The notes under the pieces: generated by a model
The model's input: only the letters and a program-made list of their open reading frames with translations
Told to the model about the DNA's origin: nothing
The model's database searches: none
Translations under genes and position numbers: made by a program
Shown here: in pieces, positions 1 through 10,297 of the stretch
How positions within the stretch are numbered: the stretch's first letter is position 1
Layout of the letters: the number at the start of each line of letters is the position of its first letter
Assembly (NCBI RefSeq): GCF_024166365.1
Contig: NC_064830.1
Location: 91,814,968 to 91,878,967 of the forward strand
Reading direction: 5' to 3'
DNA: 64,000 bases
Source of the DNA: Elephas maximus indicus
Lineage: Eukaryota > Chordata > Mammalia > Proboscidea > Elephantidae

Positions 1-445
1 TGTCTTTATTTATTTTGGACAAGTTGTGAAGACTTCACCCATATTGGATATTTCATTTCCCATCACCAAAAATAACAAGTGTCTACTATCTAGAAAGTGA
101 ATCCCCCTCTACCCTCCCATCCCTGGTAACCATCAAAAAATGTTGCTTTCTGTTTGTATGCCTATTCTTGACTTTTCGTAAAAGTAATACCCTACAACAT
201 TTGTCTTTCTGTGATTAACTTATTTCACTCAGCATAATGTTCTCCAGATTCATCCATGTTATAAGTTGTTTCATAGATTCCACATTATTCTTTTTAGTTG
301 CGTAGTATTCCATTGCATGTGTGTACCACAATTTGTTTATCCATTCATCTGTTGATGGGCACTTTGGTTTAAGTCAATTTTTAAAGTGTTTGTCTCAGAA
401 AATCATCCATTTCATAAGGTTTTTTTAAATTTATTAACCTACGAT
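1..445 (-). mobile_element. L1 fragment, antisense
   Basis: Antisense of the L1 ORF2 3' end (ccatccattcatctgttgatgggcac-type phrase near 340-365) and adjoining 3' region. It is nearly collinear with 4680-5080. The left end lies outside the window. Confidence 0.75.
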
Positions 446-469
446 TGAGTCCAAGCTGCACTGAAGGCA

Positions 470-1916
470 TTGGTTAAAAACAAGGCTCAAAGGATTGACA
501 GAATACCAATTGAGTTGTTTCAACAAACGGATGCAGCACTGGAAGTGATCACTCATCTATGCAAGAAATTTGGAAGACAGTTACCTGACCGACCAACTGG
601 AAAAAGATCCATATTTATTCCTATTCCCAAGAAAGGAAATCCAGCCAAACACGGAAATTATTGAACAATATCATTAATCCCACACACAACTAAAATTTTA
701 CTGACAGTCATTCAAAAGTGGCTGCAGCAGTATATCAACAGGGAACTGCCAGAAATTCAAGTCGGATTCAGAAGAGAATGTGGAACCAGGGATCTCATAA
801 CTGGTGTCAGATGGATCCTGGCTGAAAGCAGGCAATACCAGAAAGGTGTCTATCTGTGTTTTATTGACTATGCAAAGGCATTGAACTGTGTGGATCCTAA
901 CAAATTATGGATAACATTGTGAAGAACGGGAATTCCAGAACACTTGATTGTGCTGATGAGGAGCCAGTACATAGATCAACAGGCAATCGTTGGAACAGAA
1001 CAAGGGGATACTGATTGGTTTAAATTCAGGAAAGATGTGCATCAGGGTTGTATCTTTTCACCATATCTATTCGATCTGTATGCTCAGCAAATAATCGGAG
1101 AAGCTGGACTATATAAAGAAGAATGGGGCATCAGGGTTGGAGGAAGACTCATTAACAACCTGCGATATGCAGATGACACTACCTTGCTTGCTGAAAGTGA
1201 AGAGGACTTGAAGCAGTCACTGATGAAGATCAAAGACCACAGCTTTCAATATGGATTACACCTCAACATAAAGAAAACAAAAATCCTCACAACTGGACCA
1301 AGAAGCAAGATCATAATAAACAGAGAGAAGATTGAAGTTGTCAAGGATTTCGTTTTACTTGGATTGACAATCAACACCCATGGAAGCTGTAGTCAAGAAA
1401 TCAAAAGACGCGTTGCATTGGGCAAATCTGCTGCAAAAGACCTCTTTAAAGTGTTGAAAAGCAAAGATACCACCTTGAAGACTAAGATGCCTCTGACCCA
1501 AGCCATGGTGTTTTCAATCGCCTGGTATGCATGCGAAAGCTGGATTGACATCTTTGACCTGTGATGTTGGTGAAGAATATTGAATATACCATGGACTGCC
1601 AAAAGAACAAACAAATCTGTCTTGGAAGAAGTACAACCAGAATGCTCCTTAGAAGCAGGAATGGCAAGACTACATCTCACATACTTTGGACATGTTATCA
1701 GGAGGGATCAGTCACTGGAGGACATCATGCTCGGTCAAGTAGAGGGTCAGCTAAAAAGAAGAAGACCCTCAATGAGGTGGACTGACACAGTGGCTGCAAC
1801 AATGGGCTCAAGCATAGGAACAATTGTGAGGATGTCGCAGGACCAGGCAGTGTTCCACTCTGTTGTACGTAGGGTCACTATGAGTCTAAATCTACTTGAG
1901 GGCACCTAACAATAAC
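470..1916 (+). mobile_element. RTE-type LINE copy (reverse transcriptase remnant, 5'-truncated)
   Basis: A decayed RT reading frame with the catalytic box [13 protein letters not shown] at about 1160-1200, preceded by RT blocks (FIDYAKA-like, then QGCIFSPYLFDLYA). It is broken by stops and frame shifts, for example at 661 and 1561. It ends in a (CAA)n-like tail after GAGGGCACCTAACAATAAC. Non-functional. The 3' end (gggtcactatgagtctaaat) parallels the AfroSINE tail. Confidence 0.9.
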
Positions 1917-1929
1917 AACATAATTGAGT

Positions 1930-2635
1930 GTACACTTATGATTTCAACAGACTCTTTTTGTTGTTGTTGTTAGATATGTTAAAGGTTTGGCTGTTTTCTT
2001 TTTTGTTTTTTCCCTAAAACACCAGTTTCTGCATTTATTAATCCTCCTGCTGTTCTGTTCTCTAATAAATTTATTCTTACATATGTTTTCATTACTTTCT
2101 CCCTCTGATTTTCCTTAGGGCTGACTCCTCTTTGTTTTTGGTATTTTTTCTTTGGAAATTGAAAGTTTTGTTCATTTATTTTCTCTCTTTCAATTTTAAA
2201 TAAGGAAAGTGTTTAATACTATGAATTTAGCTTAGAGTCTTTTTTTTTTTTTATAGCTTTAGTCGTATCCCAGGGGTTTTTCTAATATGCATTACTCTGA
2301 TTTTTATTTTCTAAAGAGCATGTTATTATATTTTTTGACTAAGTAATTTTTAAATTTTTTTAATTCTCAATTTACACTTTTATTATTAATTTATAATAAG
2401 AGTGGTCAATGAGTTTGGTCCACACTGATCTGAAAATTTTATTGGAATTTAATTTTTTTCTCCCTGTGAATGTGTATTTGGTTTTAATGATCCATTATAC
2501 ATTTACAAAGAAGGTACAATCTGTTTGTAGGAACTAAAATTTAACCTTAAAAACATTTCCAATATACACTAGGTATTTTACAGATGCCCTCTCACTTATT
2601 AAAACAAGCCTGTGATTTAGCCATTTTTATCCATA
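1930..2635 (-). mobile_element. Old AT-rich L1 fragment, antisense
   Basis: AT-rich sequence resembling antisense L1 ORF2 (around 2190-2300 and 2400-2450). Divergent, and assigned by general resemblance only. Confidence 0.45.
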
Positions 2636-2640
2636 TTTTG

Positions 2641-3137
2641 TGGAGTCTCTGGGTGATGCAAAAGGTTAGTGCTCTGGGATGCTAACCCAAAGGTTGATGG
2701 TTTGAATCTGCCCAGAGGCACCTCTTAAGAGAGGCCCGGTGATCTACTTCAGAAAAATGAGCCATTAAAAACCCTATAGAGTACAGTTATACTCTTATAC
2801 ACAAGGATTGCCGCAAATAGGAATCAACTCCATGGCAACTGGTTATCCCTATTTCTAAGTGATAGTAAAATGAGGTTCCAAGGCCACACAGCTGGCTGAT
2901 AAGTAGTAGAGCTGGTATTTAAACTGAGTGGTCTGAATTCTGGAGCCCTGGTGGTGCAATGGTTTTTAACCAGCTGCTAACCAAAAAAAAAAAAAAATTT
3001 TTTTTATAACCAAAAGGTTGGCAGTTTGAATCCACCAGCAACTCCTTGGAAACCCTATGGGACAGTTCTACTCTGTCTATAGGGTCGCTATGAGAGGGAA
3101 TCGACTTGACAGCAAGGGGTTTGGTTTGGTTTGGTTG
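2641..3137 (+). mobile_element. Two AfroSINE copies in tandem (2641-2847 and 2941-3137)
   Basis: The first is a divergent subfamily (ctaacccaaaggttgatggttt, ending ggcaactggtt). The second has the standard head GGAGCCCTGGTGGTGCAATG and the tail gggtcgctatgag...gacttgacagcaa. The second is interrupted at 2983-3005 by an A15T8 run. They lie upstream of the PILRA transmembrane exon. Confidence 0.85.
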
Positions 3138-3254
3138 GTCTGAATTCTAGCCTTTCGCATTTCACCTTGTTACTCCCTTTGTGTAAGGGCTGGAGAATCC
3201 AGTCTCTCTGCAAACAAGATGTGACCTTTCACCCAAATACCTCTGCCCCTCCAG

Positions 3255-6200
3255 AGAATTTGCAGCCAGGTGCCAGGACCACCACCCAGGGCCCCACCAC
3301 CACAGCCAGCCTCTTGATGGATGAAAGCTCAGCGTCTGGGCCTCTGAGTCTGGGAGCCAAGGTTGGAGTGGCAGTGGCCTGTGCTGCATTCATAACCGCA
3401 GTGTTGGGATTGATGCTATTCCTCAGGTGTAAGAGAAGAAAAGGTATGTGGTCAGGACCCCGCCCGATCTCCAAGCTTCCCAGCTGGTGTTGCTTGGGGT
3501 GTGACCTGACGGCCCACCTGCCTCAGAATCACCATAGGAGCCTGCTAAAAATGCAGATCCCTGCTGGAAGAGTCAGACTCTTGGATCATTGCTTGGGAAT
3601 CTGCATTTTTAAAAAATACTTTATTGTGTTTTAGGTGAAAGCTTACACAGCAGGTTAGATTCCTCTTCAACAATTCATACACAAATCGTTCCCTGACATC
3701 AGGTACAATCCTTGAGATGTGTGTGTCAGCACTCTCAACATTTCCACCCCATCCATCCGGTTTTCCTGCCCCATCGTTGCCTTCTCATCTTTGCTTTTGT
3801 GTAAAGTTGATCGTTTGACCTTGTTTAGTTGATTGTTTAAAGGAGCACATTCCTCACGGGATGTGCTCCTTTATTGTTTATTTTACAACTCAATCCATTA
3901 TTTAGCTGAAAGGTGACCTCCAGGAGTGGCTTCTGTTCCAGGTTAAAAGGGTATCTTAAGGCGATAGTCTCAGGCAGTTCCTCTAGTTTCTATTGGTCAG
4001 TAAGTCTGGTCTTTTTTACAAATTTGAATTTTGTTCTACGTTTTTCTCCCATTCTAACCGAGACCTTCTATTGTGTCCCTGGTCTGAACCGTTGGTCGTA
4101 GTGGTATCCAGGCACCATCTAGTTCTTCTGGTCTCAGGCTAGAACAGGCTGTGGTTCGAGTGGGCCATTAGTTCCCTGGACTCACTTCTTCCTTGAATCT
4201 TTGGTTTCCTTCACTCTCCTTTGCCCCAGACAGGAAGAGACCAATAGCTGTATATTAATGGCCTCTCAGAAGGTTTTAAGACCCCAGACACTACTTGCCA
4301 AATTAGGATGTTCAACATTACCTTTATTAACTAAGTTATGCCAATTGACCTAATTGTTCCATGAGACTAGTATGGTCCTGAGCCTTCAAACACAGTAATC
4401 AATCTCACGAGGTATTTGGGTATGTCTAGGAAGTACCCATAACTGCCCCCTATGTGCTTTATTGTATATATGAATATATATGCAGCACCTACAAACATGT
4501 ATATACATATGCCCACAAATATACGTATATATGCACATGCATGTACTCCCATACACCTTCCAACAGCCATGTAGTATATACATATCTATGTAACCACTCA
4601 CGTATTTTTTTGCTTATTACTGTTGTTGCAAAATTGTGTATGTTATAACATTTACCGTAGTTGTCCTTTATTCTTGCATACCTCTCCGTGTCTTCATTTA
4701 CTTTGGTCAAGTCGTGCTGACTTCCCCCATATTTTGTATTGCCTTTGCCATCACCAGAATTAACACGTGTAAAAAAAAAAAAAAAATTTTTTTTTTTTTT
4801 TTTTTACTATTTAGTAAGTGATCCCCCCCCTTTCCTTGGTAACTATCAAAGAACGTTGCTTTCTGTGTGTATACCTATTCTTGACGTTTATAAAAGTGGT
4901 ATCATGCATATTTATCCTTTTGTGTTTGACTTATTTCATTCAGCATAATGTCCTCCAGATTCAACCATGTTTTAAGATGTTTCACAGACTCATCATTATT
5001 CTTTATCGTTACATAGTATTCCATGGTGTGTGTGTACCACAATTTTTTTATCCAATTGTCTGTTGATGGGCACTTAGGTTGTTTCCATCTTTTTGCTATT
5101 GTGAATAATGCTGCAATGAACATAGGTATGCATATGTCTATTCATATCACTGCTCTTATGTCTCTAGGATATATACCTATGGGTGGGATTGCTGGATCAT
5201 AAGGCGTTTCTAGTCCCAGCTTCTTGAGAAAGTGCCATAACATTTTCCATAGTGGTTGTACCATTTTACAATCCCACCAGCAGTGTATAAGAGTTTCAAT
5301 GTACCCAGAGCCTCACCAGCATTTCCTTTTTTTTTTTTTTGATCAGTGCCATTTTTGTGGGGGGTGAGATGATAATCTCATTGTAGTTTTGATTTGCATC
5401 TCTCTAATGGCTAATGATCACGAGCATCTCTTCACGTGTTTGTTAGCCACCTGAAGGTCCTTTTTGGTGAAGTGTTTGTTCATGTCCTTTGCCCATTTTT
5501 TTGATTGGATTGTTTGTCTTTTTGTTTTGAGTTGTTGAAGTTTTCTATATATTTTAGAGATTAGACCCTTGCCAGATATGTCATTACCAAAAAAATTTTT
5601 TCCTAGCCTGTAGGTTCTCTATTTACTCTTTTAGTAAAGTCTTTTGATGAGCACAAGTATTAAATGTTTAGGAGGTTCCAGTTATCTAGTTTATCTTCTG
5701 TTGTTCATGCATTCTTAGTTGTGTTTGATAGTGCATTTGTGCTAAAAATTAGGACCCCTAGATTTTTTCCCTATTATCTTCTAGGAACTTTATAGTTTTA
5801 GTTTTAACATTTAGGTTCTTTGATCCATTTTGAGCTAGTTTTTGCATATGGTGTGAGGTATGGATCCTGTTTCTTTTTCTGCAAATAGAGGGAATCTGCA
5901 TTTTTAACATGTTCAAGAAGCACTGCCCCAAACCTATCCCTGTCCACACAATGTGATCATTTTCCAGTTCTTCTGTCTTGACATGATTATTTCCCATCAA
6001 TCCTCACCCTTTGGTTCATGGGGCGATGAGGGTCTGCCCTGGAAAAATAAGGAGAGAGCAGAATGGACAGGGAATTGGCTCAGCTCAGCAAGCACTGCTT
6101 GAGAGCCTCTCTCCTGGGCCTGGCTTGTAACTGGAGAAACAAAGTACCGCACTGACACAGCCTTTAAAGAACCCAGTCTGAGGATAGAGGTCTGCGGGGT

Positions 6201-9200
6201 AAGGGGTAAGAACAGTCAAGACAAGGCCTAATTGCCTCATATGGAAAGAGCTATATGATAATACCTAATAAGGTTGGGAGGAAGGAGATGTGGTAGTCAG
6301 GGAGGGCTTCCCAGAAGAAGTGACACATGGGAAAAATCACAAAGAGTAAAAAGGAATTAGCCAGGTGAATGGGGAAAATAGTAGAGAGGTCACTGTCCTT
6401 CGAGGCAAAAGAAACTATTTCAGGAACAGTAAAGTATCTCAGTATCAGTGGAGGAGGCAAGAGATGAGAAAAGAGGCAAAGGACAATGGAAGACGACATT
6501 GTAAATCACACCCAAGAGCCTCTGATCCCAGGGGCAGCGTGAATTGGTGAAGTGACAACCTCAGCTTCATGTTGTGGATCCACTATTCTGAAGGCCAAGA
6601 CTGGGATCATCTAATACAATGGCAGCAGATGGAGGGAAAGGGCAAGCTCCTGGAAATATTCAACAGCAAAACCACTAAGACTTGGTGATTGATGTAGGGT
6701 TGAGAAGGTAGGAATAAGTCCCATGTTTTCAACTTGGGGTAAATAAAACACACACACACACACATAAAAACCCATTGCCATTGAGTCAATTCTGACTCAT
6801 AGCAACCCTATAGGACAGAGTAGAACTGCCCCATGGGGTTTCCAAGAGCACCTGGTGCATTCAAACTGCCAACCTTTTGCTTAGCAGCCGAACTCTTAAC
6901 CACTATGCCACCAGCGTTTCCAGGGTAAATAAAGTTATGATGTAATCACTGAGTAAAATAGAGAACAGGAGGAAGACCATCTTTGCAGGGAAAAGATGAT
7001 TAGCTGAGTTTGGGATATGTTATGTTTGAGATACCAGTGTAGGATCAGGGTAGAGATACCCAGCAGAAACCGGAATACATGCATTTAGAGCTCAAGAGAG
7101 AGGGCAGGGATAGAGGCATTGGCTATTGCCTTAGTCATCTAGTTCTGTTATAACAGAAACACCACAAGTGGATGGCTTTAACAAACAGAAATCTATTCTC
7201 TCGCAGCCTAGGAGGCTAAAAGTCTGAATTCAAGGTGCCCACTCCAGGGGAAGGCTTTCTTTCTCTCTGTCAGTTCTGGGGGAAGATCTTTGTCATCAAT
7301 CTTCCCCTAGTCTAGGAGCTTCTCAGCACAGGGACCCCAAAGGACACACTTCACTCCCAGCACTTCTTTATCGGTGGTATGAGGTCCCCCTCCTCTCTGC
7401 TCACTTCTCTCTTTTATATCCAAAAGAAATTGACTCAAAATACAAACTAACCCTATAGACTGAGTCCTGCCTTATTAACATAACTGATCTCTGGAAGGAC
7501 TGCCTCGCAGAGCATGAAGAAGCAGGGACGGGCAGGATGGAGAAATGCTGGTCTCCCTGGAGGTGCAGCCACATTGACTATTTTGGTTCCAACAGGTCGA
7601 CAGACTAAAGCCAAAACTCCTGCCAGGTGAGTGCTTGTCTTCCCAAGGGGGGACCACTGGTTTGGGAAACAGGAAGTTTCCTCGTAAGAACACAACATGA
7701 ACTATTCTTACAAGGAAACTTCCTGTTTGGAAACAACACAGCCCTTCTCATCCTCCAAATTTCCCAATCCATGTCCTCATCTGTCCTCTAAGGAGTCATG
7801 CTCTTAACTTCCTGAGACTCCGTCTCCTATTTCTGCAAAACAAGAACAATAGATCTAAGGGTGCCAGCATAACTTTCAGATTCCCTTTTCTAGAATGTCT
7901 CCCCTTTTTCCTCTTGTATCCTCTTTCCTCCCCATTTCTAAACTTTTCCTTTTGTCCATCCTATGTTCTCTCATCTTTGAACACCATCTTCCCTAACACA
8001 TCTACTTTTCCATATTTTTCCTCTTCTTTCTTGCTCTTTGTCCAATTTTTCCTTTTCCCTTGATGAAATACAGAAAAGGGCCTGAAGGATTCTTCCGCCT
8101 TCTGCTCCTCTCCCTGTCTCCTTCACTTCCTAGCCTTGACCTCCCTCTTCTGTACCAGCCCTAGCTCTTCCTTCCTTTCCTTGGAACACTTTCTCTTGAA
8201 CCTCAAATCTCTCTTTCCTTTTCTCCTGTCCTTTCTTTCCATCACCAAAATTTTCCTTCTCACAGCCTTCCTCCTTCCTCTCTCTCTCCTTCCCCCTCTA
8301 TTGCCAGGTACCCTTCCTTCAGTGGCCTTCCCTGGGAGCCTCCTCCAGGGACCAAGTCCTGAGCACCTGCCCAGAGGACATGAAACAAGCTTAACTGATT
8401 TTTATTGCTCCCAGTTTTAGCCAAGGCAGTGCCAACAGAGAAAACAGGAGCTGACCCTTCCTATTTCTCCTCTTTGTGTCCCTCTCTGATAAAAGCAGCT
8501 TCCCTCGAATCTTCAGCCAGCACTCAGGGACCCCTACAGTACTATACAACAAAGGGCCTCAGCTCCTCTCCAGACAGCTTCCTCTGAGAGCCTAAAACCT
8601 CCTGAGTATTTCAGGGCAGTTTGGAGAGCACCCCACAAAAGGAACTAGCCCCTGAGGTATGCTTTAACTCTTTTCTGTGCAGCCTCTAATACATTTCCAA
8701 CCCTCTCGTTCCAATCAGGGAGCCCTTCCAAAACACTGAGGAGAAATATGAGAATATTGGGAGTAAAGGTAAGTCCTTACCACCATCTTTTCCTAATTCC
8801 CACCCTTGACCCTTACTATTCTCCAAACACTCCCTACCTTCATATATATGTGCCCCCATCTCAGTATTCTTCTTTCTCCCATTCCTCACCCCATCCATCT
8901 CAAATGACCTCTGAGCCTGACCTAACAGATGACCTTACTTCTGAAACCTTCTTCCCATTTCTCTACCCTGGCTGTTACCCACCTGAATCTAGCATACCTT
9001 GATTCTTCCCAAGGACAAGATACAGATCCCAAGCTGGACCACAAGGTAAGCAGCTCAGATGAGGGCCTGGAGGAATTAAAGGGAAGCTTGGGGAAGATGG
9101 GTTTGGAGTAGACAGACTGTAGCAGCAGCCCAGTGCTCAGGTTGTGGAATCTCTGGCTTAAGACGGGGACAGCTCTGCCCCACTGTCTAACAGCTTTCTT

Positions 9201-9344
9201 TTTTGGGGACTTGCCCAGGACAACGGCATCGTCTATGCCTCCCTTGTCCTCTCCAGTCCGACCTCCCCAGAAGCACCTCCCTGCCAACCTCACCATGGGA
9301 GCCTCCAGGCAGAGACCCTTTACACTGTCTTAAAGGCCAAATGA
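3255..9344 (+). CDS. PILRA: PILRA, 3' part (transmembrane and ITIM tail exons); 5' exons lie outside the window
   Basis: Paired immunoglobulin-like type 2 receptor alpha, an inhibitory receptor on myeloid cells that binds sialylated O-glycoproteins and signals through SHP phosphatases (family knowledge). Exons read: 3255-3443 (Thr-rich stalk plus a hydrophobic helix starting near GAKVGVAVAC and ending before the basic stop CKRRKG), 7596-7626 (RQTKAKTPAR), 8719-8768 (EPFQNTEEKYENIG), 9014-9045 (QDTDPKLDHK) and 9219-9344 (terminal exon with ITIM IVYASL and ITIM-like TLYTVL). All junctions are GT/AG and phases 1-2-1-0 close in frame. The two tail tyrosine motifs favour PILRA over the activating PILRB. 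The signal peptide and Ig-V exon must lie left of position 1. The protein ends VLKAK, one residue beyond the VLKA I recall for human. The acceptor of the first exon is the least certain boundary. Confidence 0.88.
3613..5889 (-). mobile_element. 5'-truncated L1, antisense, with target-site duplication, in a PILRA intron
   Basis: Runs from the L1 3' end (antisense AATAAA near 3620) into ORF2. It is flanked by GGGAATCTGCATTTTTAA at 3595-3612 and 5890-5907, an 18-bp target-site duplication. The insertion split an older hAT-type element (about 3515-3600 and 5890-5930). It includes a (TATATG/CA)-rich stretch at 4455-4560 and an A16T19 run at 4771-4805. Confidence 0.9.
3838..3873. repeat. Perfect 13-bp-arm palindrome inside an L1 3' region
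   Basis: TAAAGGAGCACAT at 3838-3850 and its exact reverse complement at 3861-3873, separated by a 10-nt spacer. It lies in the antisense L1 copy in the PILRA intron. Confidence 0.7.
6748..6922 (-). mobile_element. AfroSINE in a PILRA intron
   Basis: Antisense AfroSINE preceded by a (CA)n run; GGTAAATAAA occurs on both sides (6738-6747 and about 6924-6933) as a target-site duplication. Confidence 0.88.
7127..7500 (-). mobile_element. MaLR-like LTR, antisense
   Basis: Begins ccttagtcatctagttctgttataacagaa, the reverse complement of the LTR ends seen at 48124 and 52974. Solo LTR remnant. Confidence 0.65.
7660..7734. repeat. Imperfect ~30-bp inverted repeat in a PILRA intron
   Basis: Left arm 7660-7690 and right arm 7705-7734 share AAACAGGAAGTTTCCT then (C/T)GTAAGAA as reverse complements, with a 14-nt loop and one internal mismatch plus a one-base length difference near the base. 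Each arm carries AGGAAGT, an ETS/PU.1-type core. It starts 34 bp after the small PILRA exon 7596-7626. Confidence 0.8.
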
Positions 9345-9549
9345 GTGTGACAGTCCTCTCACCTGAACCAAGACTGAATGACAACCTCCTTCGAGTAAGC
9401 TATGCAGAGAGATCACAGCTTCCAGTAATAACCAAGACCAGACTCAGGTGCCTCAGAAGTCAGCAGGTGTTAAAAGGCACCAGGGATCCCAGAGAAACAC
9501 AGCAATGTACTACAATTCCCTCTTCAACTTCCTCACCCTTGTCCATAAA

Positions 9550-9709
9550 AATAAAAGTACACAGTTAATTTGTCCGAATGCATCTAAGGAGAAAACTGAC
9601 ATCACCTTCAACTTCTGTCCCTCCCAGCAAAATTATAATAGATACCACACCCAAGACCCCTCCTCTAGTACTTTTTTTCAGTGACTGTCTCAGGCCAGAG
9701 AACAATAAA
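9550..9709 (+). terminator. PILRA: PILRA polyadenylation signals
   Basis: Two AATAAA hexamers, at 9550-9555 and 9704-9709, follow the PILRA stop codon at 9342-9344. Either or both could end the transcript. The next gene, ZCWPW1, ends on the opposite strand about 440 bases further on. Confidence 0.6.
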
Positions 9710-9786
9710 TTCCAAATACTGGTAGCCAGTCCAGAACCCCAGGTCTGTACCCCTAATCCAACCATGCTACTTCCCTTACAATAACA

Positions 9787-9990
9787 ACTAGCATGTATGG
9801 TGTTAATTGCTTTACGTGTATGACATCACTTAAACATCTCAACAACCCTCTAAGTAGGTGATGTATTCATTTTGAGGCATGAAAACTAAGAACAAGAATG
9901 GTTAAAGTAATTTCCTAAGACCATATAGCTTCTAAGTTGCTGAGCCAGGATTTGAACCCAGCATACCCTTCTTAATGTTCTTCCAGGACT
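9787..9990 (+). mobile_element. MIR SINE
   Basis: MIR core order: acaaccctctaagtaggtgatgt, gcatgaaaactaaga, then ctgagccaggatttgaacccag. Lies between the ends of PILRA and ZCWPW1. Confidence 0.8.
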
Positions 9991-10148
9991 CGGGTGTCAT
10001 TGCCTTCCCCCAGATTCCTCCTATATTGTGTAGGTCAGTCTCCCACCAAAAACAGTGATGTGCCACAGTGACCCTGAGGAGGAGGCAAAGAAGCAAAACG
10101 GAAGGATGTGGTTAGAGACAAATGAGGCCAACTAAAGCAGTAACCTGT

Positions 10149-10154
10149 TTTATT
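10149..10154 (-). terminator. ZCWPW1: ZCWPW1 polyadenylation signal
   Basis: AATAAA on the minus strand, about 145 bases past the ZCWPW1 stop codon (TAA at 10298-10300). PILRA and ZCWPW1 are therefore convergent, with roughly 0.4 kb between their ends. Confidence 0.65.
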
Positions 10155-10297
10155 AATACATGAACTATACAACTCTGACTTTAACTTTGTAGCCAATTAA
10201 CACCACTAAACTTCTCAGGGACCCCACTGAGAGGCTCTCCCTCCTGCACTCTAGGCAAGGGGAGGGAGAGAACAGAAAGAAGGGCAAGGTCACTCAG

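Noticed and set aside
944-1564. 206-codon open frame with reverse-transcriptase motifs
   Set aside because: Remnant of an RTE-type LINE (YADD box, stops in frame on both sides), not a host gene.
4455-4560. Regular TATATG/CATATA spacing resembling an array
   Set aside because: AT/CA-rich simple sequence in an L1 3' region; no conserved repeat-spacer structure, and CRISPR is not expected in a mammal.
6748-6922. tRNA gene candidates from B-box-like sequences in the SINEs
   Set aside because: All GTTCGAATCC-type boxes occur inside AfroSINEs; no cloverleaf tRNA found.
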